Shown here: positions 40,119 through 49,009 of the stretch, piece after piece
Layout: the number at the start of each line of letters is the position of its first letter
Numbering within the stretch: position 1 is the first letter of the stretch
DNA from: an uncultured Opitutales bacterium
GTDB taxonomy: Bacteria; Verrucomicrobiota; Verrucomicrobiia; Opitutales; Intestinicryptomonadaceae
Direction: 5' to 3'
Length of the DNA: 64,000 nt
Assembly: GCA_900548275.1 (NCBI GenBank)
Contig: URJY01000002.1
Location: 209,527 to 273,526, forward strand
Notes under the pieces: model-generated
The model's database searches: none
What the model saw: the letters and a program-made list of their open reading frames with translations, nothing else
What the model was told of the DNA's origin: nothing
Translations under genes and position numbers: made by a program

Positions 40119-40155
40119 AAAAGGGAGCAGTACTTCAGTACAGCCCCCTTTTGTT
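40119..40155 (+). terminator. Terminator after the NhaD-type transporter
   Basis: AAAAGGG...AGTACT pairs with AGTACAG...CCCTTTT; the stem ends in TTTTGTTTT on the plus strand. Confidence 0.7.
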
Positions 40156-40246
40156 TTCTCCGTGTGCCGCAGTTGTGCCCCAAACCGTTCCCCGCAGAAC
40201 CCCGCTGTGGAGTTTGCGGATTGTTGATGGTTTTTTTTATTTTAGA

Positions 40247-40275
40247 GCGCGACTGGGGTCGCGCGGTTTGTTTTT
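40247..40275 (+). terminator. Second terminator-like hairpin
   Basis: GCGCGAC pairs with GTCGCGC around TGGG and is followed by GGTTTGTTTTT. Confidence 0.5.
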
Positions 40276-40437
40276 GATTTTGTTTTTTAGGTTGCCTTTC
40301 GGAGTGTGGATGGGATTGGGCGGTGATGTTGTTTTTCTTTTTTTAGGTTGCCGTTCGGTATTACCTTGTTTGCGGATTTTTGCGAAAGTGTAGTCATTGC
40401 CGCAGGTGATGTCTAATTTCAAATATAACTATTGAGG

Positions 40438-40526
40438 CAACGGGCAACACCAGTGGGGCAATAGGGTTTGCCTGCAAAGCAGTGCAAACCCCAATTATTC
40501 ATTTTTCATTATTCATTATTCATTAA
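40438..40526. repeat. Repeat family B, copy 3 (inverted relative to 26004)
   Basis: Reverse complement matches 26004-26095: the A/T-rich arm (40489-40526) is nearly identical, and the block CAACACCAGT...GGGCAATAGGG also matches. Between them the hairpin GGGTTTGC/GCAAACCC differs in sequence from the corresponding hairpin at 26038-26070 but still pairs. Confidence 0.7.
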
Positions 40527-40533
40527 ACAAGAA

Positions 40534-40872
40534 TCAAAGGGCTACTATTCCCTTTTCTCCCGTTCTTATTCTGTAGGACTGTTCGACGGGCATTACGAAG
40601 ATTTTGCCGTCGCCTATTTTGCCTGTATGTGCCGATTTTAAAATTGTTTCGACCGTTTTTTCGACCATATCGGCGGGTACGCAGATATCGAGCGCGATTT
40701 TCGGGAGAAGTTCGACGGTATATTCGCTGCCTCTGTAGATTTCGGAATGTCCTTTCTGGCGTCCGAATCCCTTTGCCTCGGTGACGGTCATTCCCTCGAT
40801 TCCGATTTCGGCGAGAGCCTCCTTTACTTCGTCGAGTTTGAAAGGCTTAATGATGGCTTTTATCATTTTCAT
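40534..40872 (-). CDS. glnB: Nitrogen regulatory protein PII
   Basis: 112 residues, normal PII length. MKMIKAIIKPFKLDEVKEAL, the T-loop RGSEYTVELLPK with Tyr51 (site of uridylylation in proteobacterial GlnB), and HTGKIGDGKIFVMPVEQSYRIRTGEKG for ATP/2-oxoglutarate binding are intact. It senses nitrogen and energy status and controls partner proteins. No amtB, glnA or glnD lies next to it, so GlnB rather than GlnK is the better name. Its stop codon adjoins repeat family B. Confidence 0.94.
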   Translation of the reverse strand: MKMIKAIIKPFKLDEVKEALAEIGIEGMTVTEAKGFGRQKGHSEIYRGSEYTVELLPKIALDICVPADMVEKTVETILKSAHTGKIGDGKIFVMPVEQSYRIRTGEKGIVAL

Positions 40873-40992
40873 ACTTGCGTTCTCCTTTTGCTGCGTCTAA
40901 ATTTTGGCGGCAATATTCCACCGAATGCGCCGAAAAGTCAAATTGAATCGGGCGGTTTTGCCTGCGGAAAATAAAAAAGTAAAAAAAAGTGT

Positions 40993-41020
40993 TGACGAAC
41001 CGAATCGCTCAAGTAGGATA
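40993..41020 (+). promoter_or_regulatory. Predicted promoter for the L36-L31 pair
   Basis: TTGACG, a 16-base spacer and TAGGAT, about 30 bases before the rpmJ start codon. No clear zinc-regulator box was recognised around it. Confidence 0.5.
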
Positions 41021-41053
41021 CGTACTTTTCATTAAATTAGAAACGAGGAAGAG

Positions 41054-41179
41054 ATGAAAGTCGTATCATCAATCAAATCTTTGAAAAGCCGTCATCCCGA
41101 CTGCAAAGTCGTTCGCAGAAAGGGACGCGTTTACATCATCAACAAAACCAATCCCCGCTTCAAGGCGAAGCAGGGCTAA
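41054..41179 (+). CDS. rpmJ: Ribosomal protein L36, zinc-independent (YkgO) type
   Basis: 41 residues: MKVVSSIKSLKSRHPDCKVV then RRKGRVYIINKTNPRFKAKQG. The basic composition and the RRKGRVYIINKTNPRFKAKQG end are diagnostic of L36. Only one Cys is present; the Cys-x2-Cys...Cys-His zinc site of standard L36 is lost, as in the YkgO paralogue. A GAGGAAGAG ribosome binding site precedes it. It is short and easily missed. The next gene is L31 of the same zinc-independent class. Confidence 0.93.
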   Translation: MKVVSSIKSLKSRHPDCKVVRRKGRVYIINKTNPRFKAKQG

Positions 41180-41206
41180 TGAGCTTTTTTCGGAGCATAT
41201 ATCAAT

Positions 41207-41455
41207 ATGAAAGATAAAATCCATCCTGATGTCCATCCCGTTTGCTTTGTAGACGTTTCTTCGGGCGCACGCTTCGTTACGCGTTCGACAATGAAGAGCA
41301 AGCAGGTTGAAACTATCGACGGCGTAGAATGCTTTATGATTTCCCGCGACGTTACGGCAGATTCGCACCCCGCTTACACTGGCGAAAAGCGTTTTGTCGA
41401 CACGGCAGGTCGCGTGGAAAAGTTCCAGAAGAAGTTCTCGCGCGTCAGAAAGTAA
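41207..41455 (+). CDS. rpmE2: Ribosomal protein L31, type B
   Basis: 82 residues: MKDKIHPDVHPVCFVDVSSG, FVTRSTMKSK, and TGEKRFVDTAGRVEKFQKKF. The length and lack of the CxxC zinc pair identify type B L31. It follows rpmJ by 27 bases, and together they suggest ribosomes that spare zinc. A strong terminator follows. Confidence 0.95.
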   Translation: MKDKIHPDVHPVCFVDVSSGARFVTRSTMKSKQVETIDGVECFMISRDVTADSHPAYTGEKRFVDTAGRVEKFQKKFSRVRK

Positions 41456-41479
41456 TATTCCCCCGCGAGTTTTTAGAGT

Positions 41480-41514
41480 GGCGTTCGTTCCCGAGAGGGG
41501 TGAACGCCTTTTTG
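41480..41514 (+). terminator. Terminator of the rpmJ-rpmE2 operon
   Basis: GGCGTTC pairs with GAACGCC and is followed by five T. Confidence 0.8.
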
Positions 41515-41645
41515 TCGTTTTGGAGAACCCGCAAAAAAGGCGAAAAGCCGCCTAAAATGCGGTCGAAGTATTTGCAATTCTTCAAAAAAAAAACCGTGCG
41601 CGTTGACGCGCTCCCAACCCAAAACCGCTTTACCACCTACCCCGA

Positions 41646-41873
41646 ATGGAAAAAATCATCTGGATGTCGACACTCATTCTCTTCGGCATATTCTCGCTTA
41701 CCCGTGTATTTTACTGGTATCTTACGCCGCGGGACGAGCTTTACTCGTACTATCGCAACGAAATAGACCGCGTGGGCAACGACTTCGCCCGCAGGCTCTG
41801 GATGAAGCGCACACTGTGGCTGACCGCAACTATTGTCCTGCTCGGTTCGGGCGGTTTCCTTTTCTTTAATTAG
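41646..41873 (+). CDS. Small two-helix membrane protein, unknown
   Basis: 75 residues: an N-terminal membrane segment (IIWMSTLILFGIFSLTRVFYWYL), a charged middle and a second segment (TLWLTATIVLLGSGGFLFF). No family recognised. It converges on the TonB-like gene and their ends overlap by eight bases. The regular charge pattern and topology support a real gene. Confidence 0.6.
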   Translation: MEKIIWMSTLILFGIFSLTRVFYWYLTPRDELYSYYRNEIDRVGNDFARRLWMKRTLWLTATIVLLGSGGFLFFN

Positions 41874-42669
41874 CCGTCGAGAACGTAATTGTAACGGTAT
41901 GCGGCTCGTTGTCGGGCGGCGGAGTGAGCGAAACCGAACGCATTGCCGAAAGCACGGAACTGTCGAATTCGGGGTTGCCGCTGCTTTTGATTATCCGCAA
42001 GCCGCTGATTGCGCCGTTTTGCGAAACCCTAAACTGCACTTCGGCGGTGTAATCTATTCCCTGCGCCATCGTGGGAATCGCCCAGTTCGAATGCGCCTTG
42101 CGGCGGATTTCGGTTATATAAAGGTCGAGCAGGCTACGCATGGCAGCCCCCGTTCCGCCTTTTACGGAAATTTTCGCCGCCGCCAACTTGTCGAGGTTGC
42201 CGGTGCCCGCGCTGATTTTGCCAACCTTTACGGGCGCGGACGTGCGCGGACGCGACGGCGCGGGATTGCGGTTTGCCTTCGGATTTTTCTTCGCGAAGTC
42301 GGAAAACGAAACTTTTTTGGGCGGAGCGGGTTTTACAACCTTCTTCGGTTTCGGTTTGGGCGAAGGTTTGGGAGCGGGTTCGGGCTTGGGTTCGGGCGGA
42401 GTCGGCTCCGGCTCGGGAAGCTCCATAGGCTCTATTGCCGCAATTTCCTTTTGCTGCTCGATTTGCGGCATTGCGTCGTCCTGCTGCGGCTGCTGCGCGA
42501 CGGGCGTTTCGGGCGCGGGTTCGACCATTTCGAAAACCTGTTTGGGGTCAATCGGGTGGTCGTCGGTCTTGAAAACCGACTTCATCAAAACGGAGATTAT
42601 CGCCGCAACGGTTACGGTGATATGCAATGCAAGCGAGCAATAATATCCGAATCTGGTGTGGTCTGTCAT
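41866..42669 (-). CDS. TonB/TolA-like energy-transducing protein
   Basis: 267 residues. One N-terminal membrane helix (YYCSLALHITVTVAAIISVLM), a Pro/Glu/Lys-rich spacer of about 70 residues (EPEPTPPEPKPEPAPKPSPK), and a C-terminal TonB/TolA domain (YITEIRRKAHSNWAIPTMAQG ... AEVQFRVSQNGAISGLRIIKSSGNPEFDSSVLSAMRSV). It spans the periplasm and passes proton-motive energy to outer-membrane receptors or maintains envelope integrity. Its ATG overlaps the stop of the ExbD-like gene (ATGA). Confidence 0.9.
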   Translation of the reverse strand: MTDHTRFGYYCSLALHITVTVAAIISVLMKSVFKTDDHPIDPKQVFEMVEPAPETPVAQQPQQDDAMPQIEQQKEIAAIEPMELPEPEPTPPEPKPEPAPKPSPKPKPKKVVKPAPPKKVSFSDFAKKNPKANRNPAPSRPRTSAPVKVGKISAGTGNLDKLAAAKISVKGGTGAAMRSLLDLYITEIRRKAHSNWAIPTMAQGIDYTAEVQFRVSQNGAISGLRIIKSSGNPEFDSSVLSAMRSVSLTPPPDNEPHTVTITFSTAN

Positions 42670-43076
42670 TTGACTTCGGTGTCCAGATGGAGTTTCGTGA
42701 GGTTGTGCCGCTTGATTGCCGAAATTACGTCGACTATTTTCTGGTAGGGCAAAGTCAAATCGCCGCGGAAACTGATTGCGGGCGGCTCGGGCTGCGCGGC
42801 GAGCGAAGCCAAGAGCGTCTCGAGCTGCACAGTATCGACGGGTTGCTTGCCCCAGAAAATCTGCCCGCGCTCGTCGATGGAAATCACCTGAAAGTCCATT
42901 TCGGGACGTTGGCTTGCCGCGTTTTTATCCTGCTTGGGCAGGTGCACGGGAATGGTCTGCTCGAGCAGCGGCGTGCTTATCATAAAGATGATGAGCAGCG
43001 AAAACGCCAAGTCCATAAGCGGCGTTACGTTCAGCTCGGTCATAGCCGCCTGCGTCTGTCTTCTTCGGATTTTCAT
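42666..43076 (-). CDS. ExbD/TolR biopolymer transport protein
   Basis: 136 residues, one membrane helix (LMDLAFSLLIIFMIST) with the Asp of PLMDLAF used for proton flow, preceded by the MTELNVTPL motif, and a periplasmic C-terminal domain. Partner of the ExbB/TolQ-like protein 18 bases upstream. Confidence 0.93.
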   Translation of the reverse strand: MKIRRRQTQAAMTELNVTPLMDLAFSLLIIFMISTPLLEQTIPVHLPKQDKNAASQRPEMDFQVISIDERGQIFWGKQPVDTVQLETLLASLAAQPEPPAISFRGDLTLPYQKIVDVISAIKRHNLTKLHLDTEVK

Positions 43077-43094
43077 TGCCGTCGGGAGGTGGGC

Positions 43095-43994
43095 TTATTC
43101 GTCGAATTGGCGCGGGGGCGTGGGACTCGAAGAATCGTCGTCGTCGTCGAGCGAGAAATTCATAATCTGCGGCGAAACCCTGTTTTCGGGCGCGGGCGCG
43201 CTTTCGGCGGCGCGCGGAACCGAACGGAACTGCGGCGAAGCCGCGCGGACGGGAACGGGCGCGGGGGTCGGCGGAACGGAACGCTGTTCCGAAACCTCGG
43301 CGTGCTCCCGCGCTTCAAGCTCTACCCTGTCGGCGAGCAAACTTGCAAAATTTTCGGTTTCCGTAGTAAGTTTTCCCGAAAACGCAGTCAAAAAGTTGTA
43401 TCCGAAAACGGAGGGGATTGCGACAACAAGCCCCGCGACGGTCGTAAGCAGCGCGCCCGCAACCCCTGGGGCGAGCATCTGTAGGGTTACGGAAGCCTCC
43501 GAACTCATCGAGCCGAAGCAGTCCATAACGCCCCACGCCGTGCCGAGAAGTCCGAGAAACGGCGCGCCGCTGATTATCGTGCCCAGAAGCGTCATCTTCG
43601 AGTTGTAGAGCATAATCTGGCGCGAGAGCGTGCGCTCGAGCGTGTTTTCGACAAACGCAATGCGCGAAGTTTTGTCTTCGGCGGAATTGCCCAATCCCAC
43701 AGTCATCCAAGCGTTAACCGCCTCTTTGAGCAGTTTAGCGTACGGGCCTTCAATCGCGTTCGAAGCCGCCGCCTCGACGAGATTTTTCGACTTCACAAGC
43801 CGCGCGGTCTTGGCGTTCATCGCCTCGATAGCCGACAAATCGGCTTTCTTGCAGAACATAACGCCCCATGCGAGCACGCTGAATACAACCAATATCACGA
43901 CGATAACCTGCCCCGCAAAATTGGATTGAATGAAGTAGTCGGTCAACGACGAGCCCAGTATGAAGGGCGAAGAAAAAGCCGAATAAAAATCCAT
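43095..43994 (-). CDS. MotA/TolQ/ExbB proton-channel protein
   Basis: 299 residues with three hydrophobic segments. GTIISGAPFLGLLGTAWGVMDCFGSMS and LAPGVAGALLTTVAGLVVAIPSVFGYN are the conserved pore helices of the family. A Pro/acidic tail after residue 220 is extra compared with minimal ExbB. It builds the proton motor with the following ExbD- and TonB-like proteins. The composition fits either Tol-Pal or TonB use; no Pal or TolB gene lies nearby. Confidence 0.92.
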   Translation of the reverse strand: MDFYSAFSSPFILGSSLTDYFIQSNFAGQVIVVILVVFSVLAWGVMFCKKADLSAIEAMNAKTARLVKSKNLVEAAASNAIEGPYAKLLKEAVNAWMTVGLGNSAEDKTSRIAFVENTLERTLSRQIMLYNSKMTLLGTIISGAPFLGLLGTAWGVMDCFGSMSSEASVTLQMLAPGVAGALLTTVAGLVVAIPSVFGYNFLTAFSGKLTTETENFASLLADRVELEAREHAEVSEQRSVPPTPAPVPVRAASPQFRSVPRAAESAPAPENRVSPQIMNFSLDDDDDSSSPTPPRQFDE

Positions 43995-44044
43995 ACGCCG
44001 ATAATAATTTACCCGACGAAAAAAAATCGAGTATATTTTTTATT

Positions 44045-46921
44045 TTATCGTATAAATTTTGCCGTCGGCGTGTCGGCGGCTTTCAAATCTTCGAAAGTGC
44101 CCTCGAACACTATGCGCCCGCCGTTCGCCCCGCCCGTCGGCCCCAGCTCCACAAGCCAGTCGGCGAGCCTCACGAAGTCGGGGTGGTGCTCTATTACCAC
44201 GATTGTGTTGCCCGCGTCGCGCAGTTCGAAAAGCAGCTTCAGAAGCTTGTCGATGTCGTCCCAATGCAAGCCTGTCGTGGGTTCGTCGAGAATGTAGAGC
44301 GCGCGGCCGCGGGTGCGGCGCGAAAGTTCGAGCGAAAGTTTTATGCGCTGAGCCTCGCCGCCCGAAAGCGTGTTCGAAGCCTGCCCGAGCCTGATGTACC
44401 CAAGCCCGACATCGGCAAGGGTCTTGAGCTTTGCGACAATGCGCGGATACGCGGCGAACACGCCCAAGGCCTCGTCTACCGTAAGATTGAGAGCCTCCGC
44501 TATGTTCAGCCCCTTGTAGCGAACCTCGAGCGTCTCGCGGTTGTAGCGTTTGCCGCCGCACGACGGGCACGTTATGTAAACGTCGCCCAAGAACTGCATA
44601 TCGAGACATATCGAGCCGTCGCCCTTGCAGTGCTCGCAACGCCCGCCCTTTACGTTGAAGCTGAAACGTCCCGCCGAGTAGCCGCGCATTTTTGCGAGCG
44701 CGGTCTGGGAATAAAGCTCGCGCAAAAGGTCGAAAAGCTTCGTGTACGTTGCGGGATTCGAGCGCGGACTTTTGCCTATCGGCGACTGGTCGACGCGCAC
44801 GCAGGTGTCGAATTTGTCGAAGCCCGAAATTCCGCGGTGCGCCCCGCAAATCTCCTTTGCGCCGTTGAGCTTGGCGGCGGCCGCCTTCGACAGAATGTCG
44901 TTTACGAGCGTGCTCTTGCCCGAACCCGACACACCGCAAACCACGGTGAAAAGCCCCACGGGGAACTTCGCGTCGACGTCCTTGAGGTTGTTTTCGCGCG
45001 CGCCCCTTACCGTCAGCCAGCCGTTTGTCGGCGAAAGGCGCGGAGAGGGTCTTTCGATTTTCGCGCGCCCCGAAAGATACATTCCCGTGCGCGAGACCTT
45101 CGATTTCATGCAGTCGGCAAGAGTCCCGTTGAAGACGAGCTTGCCGCCGTTTTCGCCCGCCTCGGGGCCCAGCTCCACAATCCACTCTGAGGCGCGGAGC
45201 GCGGCTTCGTCGTGCTCGACAAGCAGAACCGAATTGCCCCTGTCGCGCAGGGTCTTCAGCGCACCGATAAGCATTGCGTCGTCGGACGGGTGAAGCCCTA
45301 TCGTAGGCTCGTCGAGAACGTAGGTTACGCCCGTCAAATCCATTCCGAGCTGCGTTGCGAGCCTTGCGCGCTGCGCCTCACCGCCCGAAAGCGTGGACGC
45401 CTCGCGGTCGAGACCGATGTACGAAAGCCCGACGGTGTCGAGAAACGACAGGCGTTCGTAAAGCCCGTTCACGGCGTCGCGTACGCAGTCGTACTTCGAA
45501 ATTTTCCGCAATCCGTCGACGAATTTCAGACACTCGGCAACGCCCATCGCGCAAAACCTGTCGTACGAAACGCCCTCGACAAACACGTTGCGCGTGCGGG
45601 CCGAGAACCTCGCCCCCTTGCATTCGGGACAGGTCGAAACGGTCTGGAAAACCGAAAGCCGCGCGCGCAGACCGTCGCTCGAAGTCTCGGCGCAAAGCTT
45701 GTCGACTTCTGCGAGAACCCCGCAAAAATAAACGTCGGCGGGCTTGCAGTTGCCGCGCTTGAGCCGCAGATTGTACGTGCGCGAAGCGTCGCCGTAGAGC
45801 AGGATTTCCCGCGTGCGCTCGGGTAGGTCGCGCCACGCGGTGTCGGGGTCGAATGGAATCTGTTCGGCAAGCTGCCGCAAAATGCGGTTGTGGGCTATGA
45901 TTATGTTCTTGCCGCCCACGCGCCACGCCTTGATTGCCCCGCCGCGCACGCTCTTCGTGTCGTCGGGCACGGCAAGCTGCGGACTGGTACGCATAACGCG
46001 CCCTATCCCGCCGCAATACGGACACGCGCCGTCGGGGTGGTTGAACGAAAAGTTGCGCACGCTGAGCGGTTGGTAGACTTCGCCGCACTTTTCGCACGCA
46101 AACGCCGTGCTGAGAACAAGCTCGCCGCCGCCGTCTTTCGACGAATAAAACACGACCGACTTGTCGCCGCCCTCGCGCAAGGCAAGCTCGAGCGAGTCGG
46201 CAACGCGCCCGCGCGACGCGCTCGAAAGCGGGAAACGGTCTATGACAAGCTCGACTTTCAGAAGCTTTTCGGCGCGGAATTTCTCGAAGACATCCCTTTC
46301 GGCGGACGGGTCGTCAAGCTCGAAAATTTCGCCGTTGACGCGCACGCGCTGCCACGCCCGCTGGCGCAGGCTTTTTATCTCGGCGCGAGCCGCAGCGGGC
46401 TTGAACGAACCGCGCGGCGACAGAATGTACACGCGCGAATCCTGCGGAAGGGCAAGCACGGCGTCGACGCATTCGTCGATGCTTCGGCGCGAGATTTTCC
46501 CGCCGTCTTTCGGACAGTGCTGCTCGCCCGCAAGCGACCAGACAAGGCGCGCGTAGTCGGCGATTTCGGTGAGGGTTGCAAGCGTGCTTCGCGGGTTCGA
46601 GCCGAGCGACTTGACCTGTTCGATTGCAATCACGGGCGAAAGTCCGCGTATCGACTCGACCGCAGGCTTGTCTATCTGGCTGAGCAGCCGCCGCGCGTCG
46701 GCGGAGAGGCTCTCCATATATTTTCTGTAGCCCTCCGCGTAGATTGTATCGAACGCAAGCGACGACTTCCCCGAGCCGCTTCGCCCCGTGAACGCCACGA
46801 TTTTCCCGCGCGGAATGTCGAGGTCTACGTTCTTCAAATTGTGCTCCTTTGCCCCGCGTATCTCGATTTTGTCGAATGTCGCGGGGATTGGGGAATTGGC
46901 GTTGTCCGATTTTGTTTGCAT
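44045..46921 (-). CDS. uvrA: UvrABC excinuclease subunit A
   Basis: 958 residues. Two ABC ATPase modules: Walker A GRSGSGKSSLAFDT and GVSGSGKSTLVNDI, signatures TLSGGEAQRARLATQLG and TLSGGEAQRIKLSLELS, and Walker B regions YVLDEPTIGLHPSD and YILDEPTTGLHWDD. Zinc-type modules CEKCGEVYQPL...CPYCGG and CEHCKGDGS...CPSCGG are present. It recognises DNA damage for nucleotide excision repair. Length is near the family norm. uvrB and uvrC are not in the window. It diverges from the permease gene at 46953. Confidence 0.97.
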   Translation of the reverse strand: MQTKSDNANSPIPATFDKIEIRGAKEHNLKNVDLDIPRGKIVAFTGRSGSGKSSLAFDTIYAEGYRKYMESLSADARRLLSQIDKPAVESIRGLSPVIAIEQVKSLGSNPRSTLATLTEIADYARLVWSLAGEQHCPKDGGKISRRSIDECVDAVLALPQDSRVYILSPRGSFKPAAARAEIKSLRQRAWQRVRVNGEIFELDDPSAERDVFEKFRAEKLLKVELVIDRFPLSSASRGRVADSLELALREGGDKSVVFYSSKDGGGELVLSTAFACEKCGEVYQPLSVRNFSFNHPDGACPYCGGIGRVMRTSPQLAVPDDTKSVRGGAIKAWRVGGKNIIIAHNRILRQLAEQIPFDPDTAWRDLPERTREILLYGDASRTYNLRLKRGNCKPADVYFCGVLAEVDKLCAETSSDGLRARLSVFQTVSTCPECKGARFSARTRNVFVEGVSYDRFCAMGVAECLKFVDGLRKISKYDCVRDAVNGLYERLSFLDTVGLSYIGLDREASTLSGGEAQRARLATQLGMDLTGVTYVLDEPTIGLHPSDDAMLIGALKTLRDRGNSVLLVEHDEAALRASEWIVELGPEAGENGGKLVFNGTLADCMKSKVSRTGMYLSGRAKIERPSPRLSPTNGWLTVRGARENNLKDVDAKFPVGLFTVVCGVSGSGKSTLVNDILSKAAAAKLNGAKEICGAHRGISGFDKFDTCVRVDQSPIGKSPRSNPATYTKLFDLLRELYSQTALAKMRGYSAGRFSFNVKGGRCEHCKGDGSICLDMQFLGDVYITCPSCGGKRYNRETLEVRYKGLNIAEALNLTVDEALGVFAAYPRIVAKLKTLADVGLGYIRLGQASNTLSGGEAQRIKLSLELSRRTRGRALYILDEPTTGLHWDDIDKLLKLLFELRDAGNTIVVIEHHPDFVRLADWLVELGPTGGANGGRIVFEGTFEDLKAADTPTAKFIR

Positions 46922-46952
46922 TGTCTCCTCTTGGACAGTTTATTTTTTACAA

Positions 46953-48065
46953 ATGTTTACCGCTTTCCAGAAAAAAGTTTTGGCGGGCGCGCTGACCTGC
47001 GTCGGACTGATTGCGATGGGCGCGTTTGTGTATTTGCTGTTCCGCCTGCTCGCCGAATTTTTGTCGGTTTTCGCCTCGGCGATTTCGCCCGTGATTGCCG
47101 CGCTGATTCTCTCGTTCATACTCTCGCCGTGCGTGCGGTTCGTCTCTCGGAAATGCCGCATTTCGGCGGCGGCAACGTGCATCGCCGTCTGCTCGACATT
47201 CGCGGCGTTGGCGGTGGCGGCGGGGGCGTTTGCGATACCCAAAGCCGTTTCCGACATCGCGGGACTCTCCGCGGAACTTCCGAATATCGCCGATTCCGCG
47301 GCGCACGAAATAGCCGAAAAATATCCGCAGACGCGAGAATTTCTGCGCGAGAACGTCGCAAAGCTAAGGGAATACGCGACTGCGAACGTATCGCCCAAGA
47401 CCGTCCTGACGGCGGGCAAGCGCGTGCTCTCGACGGCGTTCGCGGCGACGGGCGGGCTGCTGTCGATATTCTCGTTCGTCGCGGCGTTCGCGGTCGTCCC
47501 GATTTACCTCTACTATATGCTGACGTCGAATTTCGACTTCTACGCAAAAGTCGAAAAAAACCTCTCCTTCGTAAAGCCGCAGTTCCGCGACGACATCCTT
47601 TTTCTCATGCGCCGATTCGCCGAAATAATGGCGACGTTCTTCAGGGGACAGCTGCTAATCGCCGTGATTATGGGCGTTCTCTACGGTGCGGGGCTTGCAC
47701 TTGCGGGCGTAAAGTACGGCTTTCTGCTCGGGTTCACGGCGGGACTGTTGAACCTCGTGCCCTACCTCGGCACTATGCTCGGGCTCGGAAGTATTCTGCC
47801 CGTCGCGCTCTTCCAGTCGGGCGGCGGATGGGTGCTTGCGGCGGTCTCGCTCGCCGTCTTCTGCATTGTGCAGTGCATCGAAGGCTACATTTTGACGCCG
47901 CGCATTATGGGCGACCGCACGGGGCTTCATCCGACGGTCATCATATTTTCGGTGTTCTTTTGGGGCACGGCGTTCGGCGGAATACTGGGTATGATTCTGG
48001 CGATTCCGCTGACGGCGTTCGCGGTCGCGGGGTGGGACAGAATAAAAATGCGAATCTCGCAGTAG
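46953..48065 (+). CDS. AI-2E-family permease
   Basis: 370 residues with about seven to eight hydrophobic segments. The family motif region GLLNLVPYLGTMLGLGSILPVA, then IEGYILTPRIMGDRTGLHPTVIIFSVFFWGTAFGGILGMILAIPLTA, is typical of the AI-2E (TqsA/PerM) exporter-like family. Start at MFTAFQKKVLAGAL; the longer in-frame extension lies inside uvrA. Substrate unknown. Confidence 0.9.
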   Translation: MFTAFQKKVLAGALTCVGLIAMGAFVYLLFRLLAEFLSVFASAISPVIAALILSFILSPCVRFVSRKCRISAAATCIAVCSTFAALAVAAGAFAIPKAVSDIAGLSAELPNIADSAAHEIAEKYPQTREFLRENVAKLREYATANVSPKTVLTAGKRVLSTAFAATGGLLSIFSFVAAFAVVPIYLYYMLTSNFDFYAKVEKNLSFVKPQFRDDILFLMRRFAEIMATFFRGQLLIAVIMGVLYGAGLALAGVKYGFLLGFTAGLLNLVPYLGTMLGLGSILPVALFQSGGGWVLAAVSLAVFCIVQCIEGYILTPRIMGDRTGLHPTVIIFSVFFWGTAFGGILGMILAIPLTAFAVAGWDRIKMRISQ

Positions 48066-48187
48066 CGGGCGGCGACTTCAAAAAATTTGCAGTATTTTGA
48101 CTTTTCCCGAAACCCGAAACTTTATGCTTTGACTCTCCCGCGTCCGACGGGAAAATTCCGCGGTAAACAAACAAAGACCTTTAGAAT

Positions 48188-49003
48188 ATGAGAATCACCG
48201 AACAACCCTCGCACTACTCCGACTTGGACAAAATGTCTACACGCCAACTGCTCTGCGGCATCAACGCCGAAGACAAAACCGTGCCGTTTGCCGTCGAAAA
48301 ATGCATTCCGCAAATCGAAAAGCTCGTCGACGGCGCGGTCGAAAGAATGAAGCGCGGCGGCAGGCTGTTCTACATCGGTGCGGGCACGAGCGGCAGGCTC
48401 GGAATCGTGGACGCCTCGGAAATTCCGCCCACATACGGAATCCCGCACGGCGTGGTTGTAGGAATTATCGCGGGCGGCGACGGCGCGATACGCAAGGCCG
48501 TCGAAAATGCCGAAGACGACGCCCGACAGGGCTGGCGCGACATACTCGCATTCAACCCTACCGCAAACGACACGCTCCTCGGAATAGCGTCGTCGGGACG
48601 CACTCCGTACGTCGTAGGCGCGCTCGAAAACGCCCGCAAGCTCGGAATGCTCACGGCGGGGCTTGTCTGCAACCCCGATTCGGCGGTCGCCGCGGCGAGC
48701 GAAATTCCGATTGAAGCCGTTGTCGGACCCGAGTTTGTAACGGGCAGTACGCGCATGAAATCGGGCACGGCGCAAAAGCTTATCCTCAATATGATTTCCA
48801 CTTCCATTATGATAAAATTGGGGCGCGTGCGCGGGAACAAAATGGTCGATATGCACCTTTCGAACGTGAAGCTCGTAGACCGCGGCGCGCATATGGTAAT
48901 GGACGAAACGGGCATAACCGACTACGAACAGGCGAAAGCCCTGCTTCTAAAACACGGCTCGGTTCGCGCCGCAGCCGACGCGTACGCCGCGTCGAAAAAA
49001 TAG
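48188..49003 (+). CDS. murQ: N-acetylmuramic acid 6-phosphate etherase
   Basis: 271 residues with SIS domain. RGGRLFYIGAGTSGRLGIVDASEIPPTYG, HGVVVGIIAGGDGAIRKAVENAEDD (catalytic Glu region) and VVGPEFVTGSTRMKSGTAQKLILNMISTSIMIKLGRVRGNKMVDM are near-perfect MurQ motifs. It cleaves the lactyl ether of MurNAc-6-P during peptidoglycan recycling. The C-terminus is slightly shorter than many MurQ proteins. No murP or anmK lies nearby. Confidence 0.96.
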   Translation: MRITEQPSHYSDLDKMSTRQLLCGINAEDKTVPFAVEKCIPQIEKLVDGAVERMKRGGRLFYIGAGTSGRLGIVDASEIPPTYGIPHGVVVGIIAGGDGAIRKAVENAEDDARQGWRDILAFNPTANDTLLGIASSGRTPYVVGALENARKLGMLTAGLVCNPDSAVAAASEIPIEAVVGPEFVTGSTRMKSGTAQKLILNMISTSIMIKLGRVRGNKMVDMHLSNVKLVDRGAHMVMDETGITDYEQAKALLLKHGSVRAAADAYAASKK

Positions 49004-49009
49004 CCCGCC

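Larger units (their letters stand above)
40063..40533. other. Intergenic region without a gene
   Basis: About 470 bases. It contains a transporter terminator, a second hairpin with T tract, two direct copies of a short motif (TTAGGTTGCCNTTCGG at 40291 and 40348) and repeat family B. No supported coding frame. Confidence 0.7.

Noticed and set aside
40286..40364. Two direct copies of a short TTAGGTTGCC motif
   Set aside because: Only two short copies in an A/T-rich spacer; no periodic spacing or palindromes, so a CRISPR or iteron interpretation is not supported.
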